A stretch of 64,000 nt of DNA from Mytilus galloprovincialis. Its lineage: Eukaryota > Mollusca > Bivalvia > Mytilida > Mytilidae. Positions within the stretch are counted from its first letter, which is position 1, and each line of letters begins with the position of its first letter. Position numbers and translations under genes: made by a program. Positions 1 through 14,300 of this stretch are shown here, piece after piece. The DNA lies in contig NC_134839.1 in the NCBI RefSeq assembly GCF_965363235.1, positions 82,175,410 through 82,239,409 of the forward strand, given 5' to 3'. A model generated the notes under the pieces. That model made no database searches, had not been told where the DNA came from, and worked only from the letters and a program-made list of their open reading frames with translations.

Positions 1-690
1 TATATACAATGTCCATAATATTCTAATGGTAATAACCTGTTATAATTTTAAGCCTCTACGAAGCAAAATGAAGAACCTTAAATAGAATGTAAAATATCAA
101 AGTAAAAAGCGAACCTGGCAATATGATTTAATAAAAATGTCAATCCTTATAATGACATCAAACAGCGATGTTTGATAACCTGATGAAAAAGAAAGTTTAA
201 ACGTATACATTTGATAAGTTGTTAAGTCATTTCTGTCAAACCACTTCACAGCACATCTTATAAAAAGTAAAATAACAAACTATACCGAACTTCAAGGAAA
301 ATCAAATTGTGAAAGTAACTGAACAAATGACAAAAATTAAAAGCTCAAATACATCTAACAAAAAGAAAAAGCATATTCCTGATTTAGTAGAAATATATCC
401 TTTTTGTAGAAATATGTGAATAAAACCGGGTTTAAAAGATAACTCAACCTTTCACTTGTATGGCAGTAGCATACAATTCAATAAAGTTAACCATAATGTG
501 TGAACAATTCATTAATGGATTTTAGCTCGAGTAACTAAAAATATCGTAAATCGATTTGGGACAAATTAAAATAAAAAAATAAAAAGCAACTGAAGGAATT
601 GTCTTAACATGCGAGAGGTCGTGTTGTCAAATGCTCAGTTTTCTGTGGAATGATTGTAGACTCAAACAAAGTAATATAAATGCATTTTTA
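1..690. other. 5' edge: intron or upstream sequence with an old dispersed repeat
   Basis: No exon could be supported here. About 255-500 is a decayed copy of a mussel-type repeat. Its landmarks are aaaagtaaaataacaaa, gaactt(c)caaggaaaa, aaagctcaaa and cctgatttagta. The same order recurs near 4870, 10060, 28760, 29810, 46890 and 53380, and reversed at 43130. The rest is AT-rich without visible structure. Confidence 0.5.
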
Positions 691-1907
691 GCTCACCTGG
701 CCCGAAGAGCCATGTGAGCTTTTCTCATCACTTTTCGTCCGTCGTCCGTCGTCGTCGTCGTCCGGCGTGGTATGTTAACTACTTAAATCATAATTGGGGT
801 ATCTAGTGTAAAAAATGTTTCCGGTGACCCGGCCAACCAACAAGGTGGCCGCCATGGCTAAGAATAGAACATAGGGGTAAAATACAATTTTTTTGCTTAT
901 AACTCAAAAACCAAAGCATTTAGAGCAAATCTGACATGGGGAGTAAAATTGTTTATCAGGTCAAAATCTATCTGCCCTGAAATTTTCAGATGAATCGGAC
1001 AACCTGTTGTTGGGTTGCTGCCCCTGAATTGGTAATTTAAGGAAATTTTGATTTTTTTTGGTTATTATCTTGAATATTATTATAGATAGAGATAAACTGT
1101 TCACTGCAATAATGTTCAACAAAGTAAGATTTACAAACAAGTCAACATGACCAAAATGGTCAGTTGACCCCTTTAGGAGTTATTGCCCTTTAAAGTCAAT
1201 TTTTAACCATTTTTCGTAAATCTTAGTAATCTTTTACAAAATTTTTCTCCTTTGAAACTACTGGGCCAAATAAATCCAAAATTGGCCACAATCATCTTTT
1301 GGGTATCTAGTTTTAAAAATGTGTCCGGTGACCCGGCCAACCAACCAAGCTGGCCGCCATGGCTAAAAATAGAACATAGGGGTAAAATGCAGTTTTTGGC
1401 TTATAACTGAAAAACCAAAGCATTTAGAGCAAATCTGACATGGGGGTAAAATTGTTTTTCAGGTCAAGATCTATCTGCCCTGGAATTGTCAGATGAATCG
1501 GACAACCCGTTGTTGGGTTGCTGTCCCTGAATTGGTAATTTTAAGGAAATTTTGCTGTTTTTGTTATTATCTTGAATATTTTTATAGATAGAGATAAACT
1601 GTAAACAGCAATAATGTACAGCAAAGTAAGACCTAAATTTAAGTCAACTTGACCAAAATGGTCAATTGACCCCCTAAGGAGTTATTGTCCTTTATAGTAA
1701 AATTTTAACAATTTTCATAAAATTTGTAAATTTTTACTAACATTTTCCACTGAAACTACTGAGCCAAGTTTATTATAGGTAGAGATAATTGTAAGCAGCA
1801 AGAATGTTCAGTAAAGTAAGATGTACACACACATCACCATCACCAAAACACAATTTTGTCATGAATCCATCTGCTTCCTTTGTTTAATATTCACATAGAG
1901 CCTCTAG
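691..1907 (-). mobile_element. Hairpin-ended interspersed element, family 1 (Helentron-like, non-autonomous), copy 1
   Basis: The + strand start is GCTCACCTGGCCCGAAGAGC, a near-perfect hairpin with its complement CATGTGAGC. The + strand end is GAGCCTCTAG|TT. The inside is non-coding and partly doubled: the block with ccggtgacccggccaacca and gccgccatggctaa occurs at about 818 and again at about 1320, so a 500-bp unit is tandemly duplicated. It is the same family as 48180-48963. A hairpin at one end, a sub-terminal inverted copy at the other and insertion at T-rich DNA recall non-autonomous Helentrons (HINEs). The class is an inference. The strand given assumes the hairpin marks the 3' end. Confidence 0.65.
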
Positions 1908-2356
1908 TTTCAGAGTACTCTCTTGAGACAATAATCTGATAAAGTAAAATAATTTAAATGCACGTTGAATCTAAAAGTGTAAACAAAATTGTCATACATG
2001 TAACGCAAAATGCAAGCATATTACTGTTGGCTGACACTCATAATTTAAAGCCGTAATCGACAAAATTTGCCAAAACATTCCGAGCGTCCTTATAAAGAAA
2101 TATTTTTTAAAGATCAAACAAAAAATTATAATAAAAAAAGGCTTTCGTCAGATCAGGATCTCACAGTATTTTTGAGATATAAAAAGTCTGCGTCGACAAT
2201 TTACATGTTTTATTTTTAAGCATACGGTGATGTACCATGGTCAAACCATTTTCTGAATAGGCTTTCGGACATCAGAACAAGTCAGCACAGTGAAACAATA
2301 ATAGACGATCAATTTACACTTTAAAAGTATTGATTTTATTCTTATTTTTCTCACAG
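1908..2356. other. Non-coding sequence before exon 1
   Basis: AT-rich sequence without an ORF or repeat that I recognise. It ends in the pyrimidine tract and AG acceptor of the first visible exon. Confidence 0.4.
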
Positions 2357-2812
2357 GATCTTGACCCTGATTCGGATTTGGCGTTTTTATTAGATGGGAT
2401 GAGTATTGATGACCATGGAAATGTACATCAGGTACAATTTACTTTATAGATAATATATGTATTCAGTTCAAAGTATTTCTCATTTTATCATTCGAAAATA
2501 TAAGCGTTGACCGTAGAATATATTTGATTGTATTCCACAATCCCCATTTTCTTTATTTTCTTATAAAACTTTGATCATGTTCTTTTTGAAGTCATCTTCA
2601 AAATAGTTTTGCTATAAAAGAAAGCAATGACGAACGTGATAAAATAGCACAGTGATCACATAATGATATTTGTGCATGTCTGCGATGTTTCGTTATAACC
2701 ATAACCATATTTATGACAATTTTTTATTCTGTTTTAGCCCATTGGACGTCATCTCAAGGATAAAACGAGAGCCATTGCGGACAACTTTGATTACCATCCA
2801 GCCCGTCCCTCT
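2357..2812 (+). CDS. Propeptide exons 1-2 (visible) of the astacin gene
   Basis: There are two 75-nt, phase 0-0 exons at 2357-2431 and 2738-2812. They encode an acidic stretch starting DLDPDSDLAFLLDG and then a basic stretch with GRHLKDKTRA and DYHPARPS. Acidic then basic sequence before the catalytic domain fits an astacin prosegment that is removed to activate the enzyme. The usual FxGD switch motif is not evident, so the switch may be diverged. Exon 1 follows a good acceptor (TTTTTCTCACAG) and does not begin with Met, so at least one exon lies upstream. Confidence 0.72.
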
Positions 2813-5800
2813 GTAAGTGGTTTATTGTACATAGTTTCAGCTTATGACAACATCTTTATGTCAATTAAACACCCCATTCTTGATAACAAATATAAAAGTT
2901 ATATCTACATGTAGTGATATGTTAATAAAAGAACAATATCAAGTTAAAATGACGGACAAAACATTTGAGCGGTCACTAGAAAAGATAATAAGAACCATAA
3001 GGAGAGAATTTCATCTTCGTAAAAGACAAAGAGATGTTCAAGAATTTTATAACGTGCATAGACGCGTTTCATAATGTGTTAAAAAGAATCGAACCCTCGC
3101 GCTTCCTTTTCTATTAGATTTTGTAAATGTATATATACTAGTCAACTAAAGAAACGATACACAAGTTTGAACTAAGTAACCATTACCGAGTATCATAAAA
3201 TATAATGAATATGAAAAACTGTTGAAATTTACAATATAAAACAATCATTTTCAAATCAAATGCATATGCTTAACAAAATTTGACTAAAATCAAAAAGTTC
3301 GAAAATATCGAAAATAACACTCTGTAAAAATTTTACAAATTGGGTAGTTATTAGGCTCGGTGTATTGTTTTCAGTTTCGTTATAAATGAAAAAAGCATTG
3401 CCTTGTACCGTTTCTTTTGGTGGCTGGTATACAAATATACATTAAACACAGTTGAATGAATCTGAGGTCAACTTTGACTGTTGAAACAGAATTTTAATGT
3501 GCGTATTGTTATGCGTTTACTTTTCTACATTGACTAGAGGTATAGGGGGAGGGTTGAGATCTCACAAACATGTTTAACCCCGCCTCATTTTTGCGCCTGT
3601 CCCAAGTCAGGAGCCTCTGGCCTTTGTCAGTCTTGTATTATTTTAATTTTAGTTTCTTGTGTACAATTTGGAAATTAGTATGGCGTTCATTATCACTGAA
3701 CTAGTATATATTTGTTTAGGGGCCAGTTGAAGGACGCCTCCGGGTGCGGGAATTTCTCGCTACATTGAAGATCTGTTGGTGACCTTCTGCTTTTGTTTTT
3801 TTCTATGGTCGGGTTGTTGTCTCTTTTGCACATTCCCCATTTCCATTCTCAATTTTAGAATAGACAATTCCGACAAAACGATTACCATCGCCGCCTTTTA
3901 GTAAGCACACCTTGTCGTATTATTAGGTATTTGACCCGTCAATTCAAAGTTTGTTCGTGTGATTAGATATTATATATTGCAATTGTTGTCAGCATCCTCG
4001 ACAATATGAAATAAAAAATAAATCATTGTCGTGTAGTTCCGAAAAATCGTATCGAGCATCCCACGAGTATAAACAAATAATTACTTTTAGACCATGCATA
4101 TGTTTGCTTAAGAGTAATGTTGTAATGAGAATTGACAATGCAAAATTGTAACCTATGTTTAAATTATTGTGAACATATTTAACATTATAAAAGAATAGCA
4201 GATGAAAGAATGTCGGTCGAAAATATGAAACTGAGAGAGTGGTGAAGCGAGTCAAACATTAATGGGACTATTTTATATTAATTAATCAAATATTGTTGAT
4301 GAAGACGGATATGTCATCTATGCCCCACTTTAATCCACCCCTTGACAATTTCCCTTAATTTTCTGTATTGTTTATCGACATTTAAGCGCATGCCGTAAGT
4401 TTGACCTTTATATGTATGCGATCATTTAAAATCTTTGTTCTTCATATCCTTCGAGGTTAAGTGTGACGTCCATGTTGATAAACTGGTTTACATAATTGTT
4501 TAATAGTTTTCAATGTATTAGGATTATAATTTAGTACGCAATACGCGCGTTTTGTCTACATAAGACTCATCAGTGACGCTCATATCAAAATAGTTATACA
4601 GCCAAACATGTAAAAAGTTGAAAAGCATTGAGGATCAAAAATTCAAAAAAAATGTGCCAAAATACGACCAAGGTTATCTTTAATTGGTATAAGAACATCC
4701 TTATTTTTTTTGAAAAATGCAAAGTTTGGTAAACAGTAAATTTTAAAAATTGACCACATAATTGATGTTCATGTCAACACCGAAGTGCTGACTACTGGGT
4801 CAGCTTAGTCCGCCCTGGATGCAGGATTTTTTGATGACTGAGACAATGATCTGTTTAATACTTCATTTGGTAAAAGATAAATAACGAACTCCGAGGAAAG
4901 TGCTAAGGGGAAAACCCGTAATAAAATGGAAAAATCAAAAGCACAACCACATCAAAAGCATTGATTACAACTGACATATTCATGACTTGGTACAGATTTC
5001 TATTGTTGGTAAAAAAAGGTATTATAGCAAGGTAAACCTCTCACCTATGTGCTATCAATCAAATTCAGATATAATTACATCAATGTGTGAACAAACAGAC
5101 ATAATAGGTAAAAATGCAAAAAATAGAACATAACAGTCAACATTGTGTTATGATCTTAATCACTATAAAAATATATATACGTAAACAAAACAAAGAATTG
5201 ACGAAGACTTAGAGAAAGAAAGACACATTTGAGCAAAAACGAAGAAAATAACCCAAACATATACCGTAACACAACTTATTGAAGGGATGAATAAGTACAA
5301 AAGTACCTTAGCACGTCAAATACATAGTCACAAAAATAGACTAAAAATTAAAAGATAAAAATAACAAATACATTAAATAACCCAGTATTTTTTAATTCAG
5401 GTATACATAAACTCAAAGATACAAGAATTGAAGGTTTTTTTCTGGCCACTACATTTTCATCTCGTAATGAATGTTAATGAAATTTTCACATGATTTAAAG
5501 GGAACCGGTAATGATATGTCCTATTAGTTCTTAAAATTTTAATGTTGGTATATATTTGTTCCTTTTTTAGGATCCATCTAAGAGAGAGTTTGGCCCAAAT
5601 ATTCAGTTTTGGCCGAACGGAATTGTTCCTTATGAGATCAATCCAACGTCGTTTAGTAAGTTTATTTGATTTTAGACAATTGCAAATAAATAATTTAAGT
5701 TGACATTTGTATAGCTTTTGGTCTCCTACCACACTAAGGTCATGGTAAGATCATAAAGATGGCTGTATCCTCGCAGCGAGAGCGTAGCGAACCCGTGATT

Positions 5801-8800
5801 ATATTCGGAGATATTGCTCTACGATTTCACAGCGACGTTATAACTACCTCACTACGACCATCACGTTCTCACCGCGACCCAACTACGCTTTGACTACAAC
5901 TATACCACGCTTACACCACGCTGTTCACGGTTCTAGCACGCACATGCCGTCCTCGTCGTCATCTTCTTTTAATATCTTGACTACGTTCATACTATGATCA
6001 TCATACTTATTGTCAATTTCACATAAAATAGTAAAGCTTTCCATATTTTGTGTGTCTGTATGTAACTAGGATCTCTTGTCCATTTTCTGTAACGGCTCAA
6101 CCATGCTTGACACATCTGTGTCATCTCCGCTATCGTTCACTAAAAGATCGTTATTTGAGCTTGATGAATCAGCAATATGTTGTAATTTAGGCATGATTGG
6201 TCGGTCCGACTACTCTGCTATATCAGTATTCGTTACTCTCAGTGGTATCTCTGTATCTACATCTACACCTAACACCACGCCCAAGTGTTCTATTAAATTT
6301 TGGTGGCATGATTGTACTGTTTCCGAGAAATCTACGTATTAATTCGAAATAGAAGGAATGGAACAGTATTGAAATGGACCATGATGTTGACGTTATTGCT
6401 TAGAACGTTGTCAGATCGCGGTATGAACGTAGTATAATCGCGATAAAAATTTGCTATAATCGCAGTAGAAGCTTGGTAAGACCGTGTTACAATCGAATAA
6501 CTCGTGGTATAGTTGTAGTGAGAACGTGATGAGCATAGTAAGATCGTCATAATCGTATAAAAGGCGTGGTGAGAACGTGGTGTCATCGTAGTGGGATAGT
6601 TGTAAAAGCGCAATGAGGACGTATCTTTGTCAAAACAACATAAATTAACAAGCCGCTCATTCTGCGACCTCACCACGATCTGAATTATTTTAGATCGCGG
6701 TGAGCATGGTGCGATTGTGGTCTAGTGGAACTTGGGCTTTCGATATTACAATTTCATATTCATGGTATGATTTGTAAACTATCGATTGTGGCATTCTCCT
6801 TGTGTAACATTTTAGACGAGGGCATAGTTTGTAATGCATTCATAAGAGATGACGCAAAAGTAACATTTAGATGAAATCAGTACCGGTTACTTTTGAATTT
6901 ATTCGATTCCTTCTGGTACGCTTAGTTTTTTTTTCCCAAACTATTTTTTTAACGTCGGTAAATTCTTCTGATAGTTTACAATTTGGCACTATGAAGCATG
7001 TAAGGTTTCAAATCAAATTGAATGTGTGCCTATGTTTGTGATAATTGCTTTTCGAAACATAGATTAACCTTCAACCAAAAACGTATAGTCTTTAAAACAA
7101 CTAATGATTCTATCATTCGACAATCGAACAGACCCTTACAGTTTTATCTCTACAACATCTTTATCAATTTATATAATTCAGGTTCCAGTTTATCTAATTT
7201 ATAATTTAGTTCCTAATTATATACAACTAGTTTTGCTTCTTTTGTTATCTCTTTTTTTCTAACTCTTTTGATCAATTTCTATTATTTTCCAACATATAAA
7301 AGTAATATAGCAAAAATGATATAGGAAGACAAGATATACAAATAAGTCGACTTGGCCGATATCCTTATAAAACTTATTGAACTTTAATTGAGAGTTTTTT
7401 GGTGTGGTTTTTTTTTGCGTTTTTACACGCCCGTCACAATTTTGACAGGACGTTTTATTTAATTAATCAATCCGTCCGTCCGTCTGTCATTCCTTCTATT
7501 CGTGCGTTCCTCCATCTATCAGTCATTCTGTCCGTCCGTCTTTCTATATATCCGTCTTTCCTTCTGTCAAGCGTAAACATGTCGCACCGTAACTTGAGAA
7601 CAGCTTATTTAATTTTCATGAAACTTAACAAAGTTATTTCTTATAATGGTCAAACGATCTGTAAACCTTTTATTGAAAATCAAATTAAATCTTTTTGAGT
7701 TACCTGACTTTGTAAGTAGAACAGGAGTGTGGTTTCTTTAACATGTAGCGCCATATCTCAAAAACGATTGCATCAAACTTTACACACTTCTTGCTTATAT
7801 AAATCGTAACTTCTGCAGTCTTTTTGGTGATGTTTTAAATTTTGTTTAAGCGTTATTTAGTTTTTTTGTAAAAAAAGAGGAGGGGGGGAGTGGGTCACAT
7901 ATTGCGATGTATCTCAAAACCTATAAAAAAAAATATCACAATGTTATAAAATAATTAAATATCAGTGTTTGCTATCGAGTACTTATATTCCATACAAAAT
8001 TAGTGTGAAGAAATGTGGAATAAGAGATACGCCTTTCATTAGGAAAATGTGTATTACTATAATTACCTAGCTATGTTCAAAAGTGCCCGTTTAAAATAAA
8101 TTGAAACACGCCAAGTTTACTTTACAATAAATATATATTCAAATTCTTTCGAAAGACAATGTTTAGATCCGTGTTAACGTTGCTTTTCATTAATAGTTGG
8201 TTTTAAAAAAAAATTAAAAAAAACCGCGGTGATATATAGACGAAACCGGGTGAATGTGTGGTAAACAACAATGACAAAACCGGTGTATTTTAATTTGATA
8301 TGATACATTTCTTTCGTTTCATACACAGAAATACAAGTATTGAGATGCTCATAATGACTAGTTTTGCAATCTCCGTGTCAGTATCTATCTTCCTGTACCT
8401 TTCTTTCCGTTTAAAGTGAACAATTTAACGAGAAATTAAACAATTTCGAGGCAAGGTTCACGCAATTCGTCATTTTGACGTGTATTTTTACTTATTTCTC
8501 CGTTAATATAGAACGGTTGTAGAAAATATTGCATCTCACAATAGAAAATAGCTGTATATGTAAATATATTTTTCGATAACATAAAAAAGGAAAATAAGGA
8601 GAAACCTATATTGCTTCTGTCTATTGATGTTCCGTCATTGTTCCGAATGTTAGATACCATCGAGTCCAAACAAATTTTGTCGGTGTGGTTTAAACACAGT
8701 GTACCTGTTTGCTTTCTTTATATTTTATATTATTTCAAACACAATATATCATTGTTACTGTTATCATGTATGATAATTTCGACATTATAATAAAGCCTTG

Positions 8801-11327
8801 CAGTTCTGTAGGATACCTTTATCAATGAATATCAATGGGTAGGTATATATTTCATCTAATTCACTATTCGTTAATACCTTATTATTTTCATTTTTTTGCC
8901 GATCTATATTTTTTTGGATTTTTTCACAAGCAAAATACTGTTTACTAAATCAATTCAGAAAACATCTTTGACATATTAGCCTTTTAGACAAAGATAAAGC
9001 CCATTAATATCATTATTATTTCGCCTTCTGGCAAAGCCACCTAAAACATTAAATTATGAAGACAATTTTGTATTTGCAGATGCTACCGAAAGAACAACAA
9101 TACTTAATGCAATAGCAGATTTTAATAACAAAACATGTGTAAAGTGGATTCCATATGACAGCACTACTCATGTTCATTACGTTGTATTTAATGTTAATTA
9201 CTCGTGAGTATATATAGGAACATCATATAATGTGTCAAAAGTATTTATATCATATCACTAATGTTAACAAGAATCATCAAGAATACCGCATAGTATACAT
9301 GTAACATACAACATCAACCACAAAAACCCGACACCTCTAAGCTCACTCCGCGGAACGCAGACAACAGAAAGTAGGATCTGATACAGGAATAACCTGTGGT
9401 CAGGTTGAACTAGGTGTACATGTGTTTAAACATTGAATTTTGTCGTGTGTTGTTTACTTTAAGCACACAATAAAATTCTTTCACAGTTAGGCTATGAAAA
9501 TGACGACGGCTAGTTTTTGAGTCGTTTGTGTTTTCTCTTATTTTTGAGATATTGAGATCAGACGTGGCACGGTACTTGTCTATCCCAAATTCATGTATTT
9601 GGTTTTCATGTTATATTTGTTATTCTCGTGGTGTTTTGTCTGATGCTTGGTCCGTTTCTGTGTGTGTTACGTTTCAGTGTTATGTCGTTGTTCTCCTCTT
9701 ATATTTAATGCGTTTCCCTCGGTTTTAGTTTGTTACCCCGATTTTGTTTTTTTGTCCCTGGATTTATGAGTTTTGAACAGCGGTATACTACTGTTGCCTT
9801 TATTTAACATGGAATACAAATAACCACAGAATTTTGTAAAGAGGACCACAATGTGTTCGTCTCTTCAGGCAGCCAAATGCGTTCAATCTGAAAATTTTCC
9901 AGACTTATCATTATTTATTTCTAACTTATATAAGATTTAAGAATTCATGAAACTCGGAAAGGCCTCGTATTCTAGATAGTTATATCCACGCTGTTAACGT
10001 GGTCAAATCATAATAATTTTCTGAAATTGAACCTATTAAAAATTCTAAATAGGAAAATTCTACCAAAAAGAAAAATCACAAACATCACAAAAAACAGTGA
10101 ACTCCAAATGAAATAGAAAACGGTAATTCCACAATCAAATGTCAAAATCAAAAGCTCAAACACATCAAACTAATGTACAACAACTGTCATTTGTTTTTCA
10201 TTTTATTTATTTAGTTAGCTAAACCTCTCACTTGGTATAATTCCATGATATTATCCCCAATTGATTATGGATAAAAGACGAAAACGTTTTTGCTACTGGT
10301 AAACAATAATATAATAGATTAAAACATTTGATTTACGGTAAGATCTCCTAAGTATGCACGAATATGTTTTTAATCGTACATTATCATTGAAAATAGCCCT
10401 ACATGAGGCATCAGATTAAACGTTCCCATTTCAAATCGGACTGCAAGGACACTGTACTATACCACAGTTAACAATGCATCAATTGACTGTCCCTTTGGTA
10501 ACTTTAGTCCCTCTTTTGTGATAACCCAAGAATACCTTGGTGTACAGCTCATAATGAAATGTCTGTTAAAGCTTTATGTACAGTTTTTTATTTACAGCCA
10601 TACTTTTAATCATTTGTTTTCTTACTACTTGTAGATCATGCTATTCGTTTGTTGGACAAACTCCACACTATCCACAAGAGATAGGGTTGAAAAGAAAATG
10701 TGTAAACGTATGTATTGGGTATTCCATTTTTTTGTTTCTTTTATAATTAGCATTATGATAATTTGCATTGCTATTTTAATTCCAAATAACACGATTTACA
10801 TCAACGAGTATAATTGTTCTTATATTAGAGAAAGGCATAATATGCCAAAGTGACATTCAAATATAACAATATGTCCCCTTTAAAAAGCACTACATATAGT
10901 TAACAATTTCAATCCAAATGAAAATCTTTTTAATAAATGAAATGATACTCAATTTTCAAAACAAAACAAAAAGAAGAAAAAAAAGGTATGAATAGGTTTC
11001 AGAAAAAAAGGGTAATATTGTCTTTAAAGAATCTAAAAGATTTAAAAGATCTATTGAATTCCACGAAGATAGAAAGCACAACTTCAATTTTGATTTTGGT
11101 AGGTCTGTGTTTTTTAGGGGAAGGGAAAGGGGGGGGGGGTGGGGGGTGGGGAGGGAGGTGTCCCTTCAATTATAGATTTTATTCGAAATTTACGATAACT
11201 GAAAAAAAAAAGTATTCTAAAAATCTACGTTTGCGAATGTATATATTCAGCTTATTGAATTTATTTACAGGGAAAAAAGTTAGCATCTAAATCTTACATC
11301 GGTCAAACCATGACGCTTTTGTATATT

Positions 11328-11367
<40 letters not shown>

Positions 11368-14300
11368 ACGATTTAGTGATCGTATTATTAAATTAATGGA
11401 ACTTGTGTTTTCCATAGTTTACAGTAGTAATTTTACGAGTCAGCTGTTTTGTTTATGTTTTTCATATCGCTATTTTTACGATGGAATGTCACCTTGTACA
11501 GAATATTCACGGTTGGTTGGCAGGTATTTGTATTATAAATGATGAGGTAATGTTGTTACCTTATTAGCCTACTTATTTTCTTTATGTAATAACTTGTATT
11601 TTAGCCGTAATCATCTAAATCCCAGCAGTGCCATAGTTTATTTACTAGAGAAGCCATATTTATTGTGTATTGGCGGCCTAATACACGAGATTGCCTGTGA
11701 ACATAACAAACGTTTTGATTGGTTGAGCCTTTGACCGGAAAATTATAAATAGAAGGTTGACGAAACGAACTTCAGATTTATTCTCATCGTCTGCAAGAGC
11801 AGTCAACATTTTAGTCGCAATATAAATTTAGTCAACCTAAATTAATCCAAATGTCTGAACCAAAGTCAACCATTAGTATGGTACGCAGGTTTTAATTGTT
11901 TTAAGAAAACTTAAACCTTCTAGCACATGGCTATTGTTTGTTTTGCAAAAGTCAACCTTCGACCTATGGGAAAGTCCCGTCAGCTGTCGTTCCACTTAGT
12001 CAACCTTCTATCGATGAAATAGGATGAAAGAGATTTTCTGGAAATCTACTTTCGGTTTAGGAAATAAGATATATGAATATCTTTTTATAAATCAACCCTT
12101 TTTAAGTATTTTATACTTTTGGAAATAGAAGGTTGAAAAGTTCAACCTTCTATCAAATCAACCTACGGAAGCAAGTCAACCTAAATGGGAATTTGAAGTC
12201 AACCCTCCTGATCTATAAATAAAGATGATTACGGCCAATTGTATATAAATATAAATGTATGTTTTTATGATCAATTGTAAATATTTGATTATATAGATGT
12301 TATATAAAATGCATCTGAACTTTATACCTGACTTAGTTATTATTTCAACCATATACCAACTCAAAGGATCCATGCAAATTATGTTCGATCGAGCCTCCTT
12401 ATTCATTTAAAATTACCACTCGGTTTAAGGGGCGAAATCGTTACACTGGTGTCAGAAGTGGGATTCTATTAACTTTGAATTTGGTGGTTGAAATAAATAA
12501 TTTATAAATTTATACTAAAGAAGCTTTAGTGTATTTACTTGATGTTAAACTATTTCACTAAATTTTTATAATAAGAATTATTAAAATTTTAGTACATTAT
12601 GGATGATTCTGGAGAAGTAATTATAGCTATTAATCATTCTTTCCAAGAGGAAAATGATGGAGAAATAACCATTCCTTTAAATGAACAGAAGGTTGATAGT
12701 GTTGACTATGCAGAGCAGACAATTAGCCATGACAAAGAACAAAACTTATTTATGAATGAATTAAGAAACCTTAAAAGTTTATTTCATAACCAATTTGGGG
12801 AGATAACCCATGAGTTTTCTAATTGTCAAAAAGAAGTTATCATTGCTGTAAATCAGATAAAAAGAGATTTTCAAGAGGAAATTTCTTGTATTAAAGACCG
12901 CATAAGCAAAATTGAAGATGCTGTATATGAAAACAAGAGAAATATTTCTACCAATTATAAAACTATTGAACAAAATAAAGATTTAGTAAATCACAATGAT
13001 CACATGAGCATGATGAGTGACATTGTAAATACTGAAAACAAATCTAAAGGTGATGGGCAAGCAGTTCCTGATGTAGCTAATCAGACAAGTCAAAATACAG
13101 AAAAACAACAACAAAACACAGATGATATTTATTCATTTAATAAAGATAAAATGTATAATGTAAATCAAAACTATGCTGTACTGGATAGACCCAAGGTTCC
13201 AAGATTGACCAATTCCCATACCCATTTACCCAAGTCTAGTAATGTAACCATGAAGCCACAGTTGTATGAGGGAGATGAAGATTTAGATGAATATTTAGCT
13301 CAATTTGAAATTTTAGCTGAAATAAACGGTTGGAATTATGCAACCAAATCATTATATTTGGCTGGTAGTTTAAAAGGGGGAGCAAGAGCTCTTTTAAATG
13401 AACTAGATAAAGAATCTAGGAAAGACTACAATAGTTTAGTAAAAGTTTTGGACAATAGATATGGTTCAGCTGAGAAATCAGAACTTTTTAGGGCAAAACT
13501 TCAGACCCGTATGAGAGGTAAAGAAGAAAGTTTACCTGAGTTAGCTCAGTCAATTAAGAAATTGACTAGGCAAGCTTATCCAAGTGCCCAATCCACAATA
13601 ACTAGTGTATTAGCACTAGAACATTTTATAGATGCTTTACAAGATGCTGAATTAAGACTAAGACTTAGGGAATCTAACCCTAAATCCATACATGAAGCAG
13701 AAACACTAGCTGTTAGGCTAGAGACATTAAAATTAGCAGAGAGACAAAAAGGTCGCATGGTTAGACAAACAGATTCAGTTCAAACTGATACTAAATTTAA
13801 TACAGAATTGAATGAAGACAAGGGGGAAGATTTAAAATCATTAAAAAATGAATTGAGTGATTTTAAAAGAGAACTGGTCTCATTGTCCAGAAATATAAAG
13901 GGTATGTCCCAAAACCAAAATAGGAATAGCCAAGGGGGAGGTAACCAACAGAGGAACTATCAAAATGGTCAGAGAGGATATAATAACCAGAATAAGAATT
14001 TTGGTCAGGGGAATAGAAATTTTAACCAGAGAAATAATAATTTTGGTCAGAATCAGAATAATTATCAACAGGGAAACCAGTTGAGGTCGGACTCAGGGGT
14101 CGGAGCCAGGCCGGGACAGAATGGCCCAAGTCGATAAAGATAAATGAATCTTTGGCAAATAACGAGGGATTATTTGTCAGAGCTAAAATTAATAATAAAT
14201 GTTTAGCTTTTCTTGTGGATACTGGAGCAAATGTTACTATTTTAAGTAAGAAATTTATTGATGAAATAAATCCCTCATTACTTCCAAAAATGAATCCTGT

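Larger units (their letters stand above)
11364..12445 (+). repeat. 5' LTR
   Basis: It starts TGTTACGATTTAG and ends GAAATCGTTACA (TG...CA). It contains a TATA box (11744) and an AATAAA (12218), which bracket a long presumed R region. Ten TCAACC hexamers (11832, 11866, 11952, 12000, 12092, 12142, 12158, 12176, 12199, 12345) and three GGTTGA (11721, 11755, 12131) are scattered through its 3' 720 bp. A perfect 13-bp inverted repeat with a 3-nt loop (12125-12153) includes one of each. Confidence 0.93.

Noticed and set aside
2844-3074. 76-codon frame in intron 2
   Set aside because: No splice sites in phase, no domain, and lies within an intron of a consistent exon model.
5732-6727. Calling the inverted array a CACTA element
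   Set aside because: The edges resemble CACTA but the 3-bp flanks differ (cca and gaa) and the arms are too degenerate to set the ends.
12176-12406. 76-codon - strand frame present in both LTRs (also 20992-21222)
   Set aside because: Identical only because the LTRs are identical. No domain, no start context, and AT-rich chance content.
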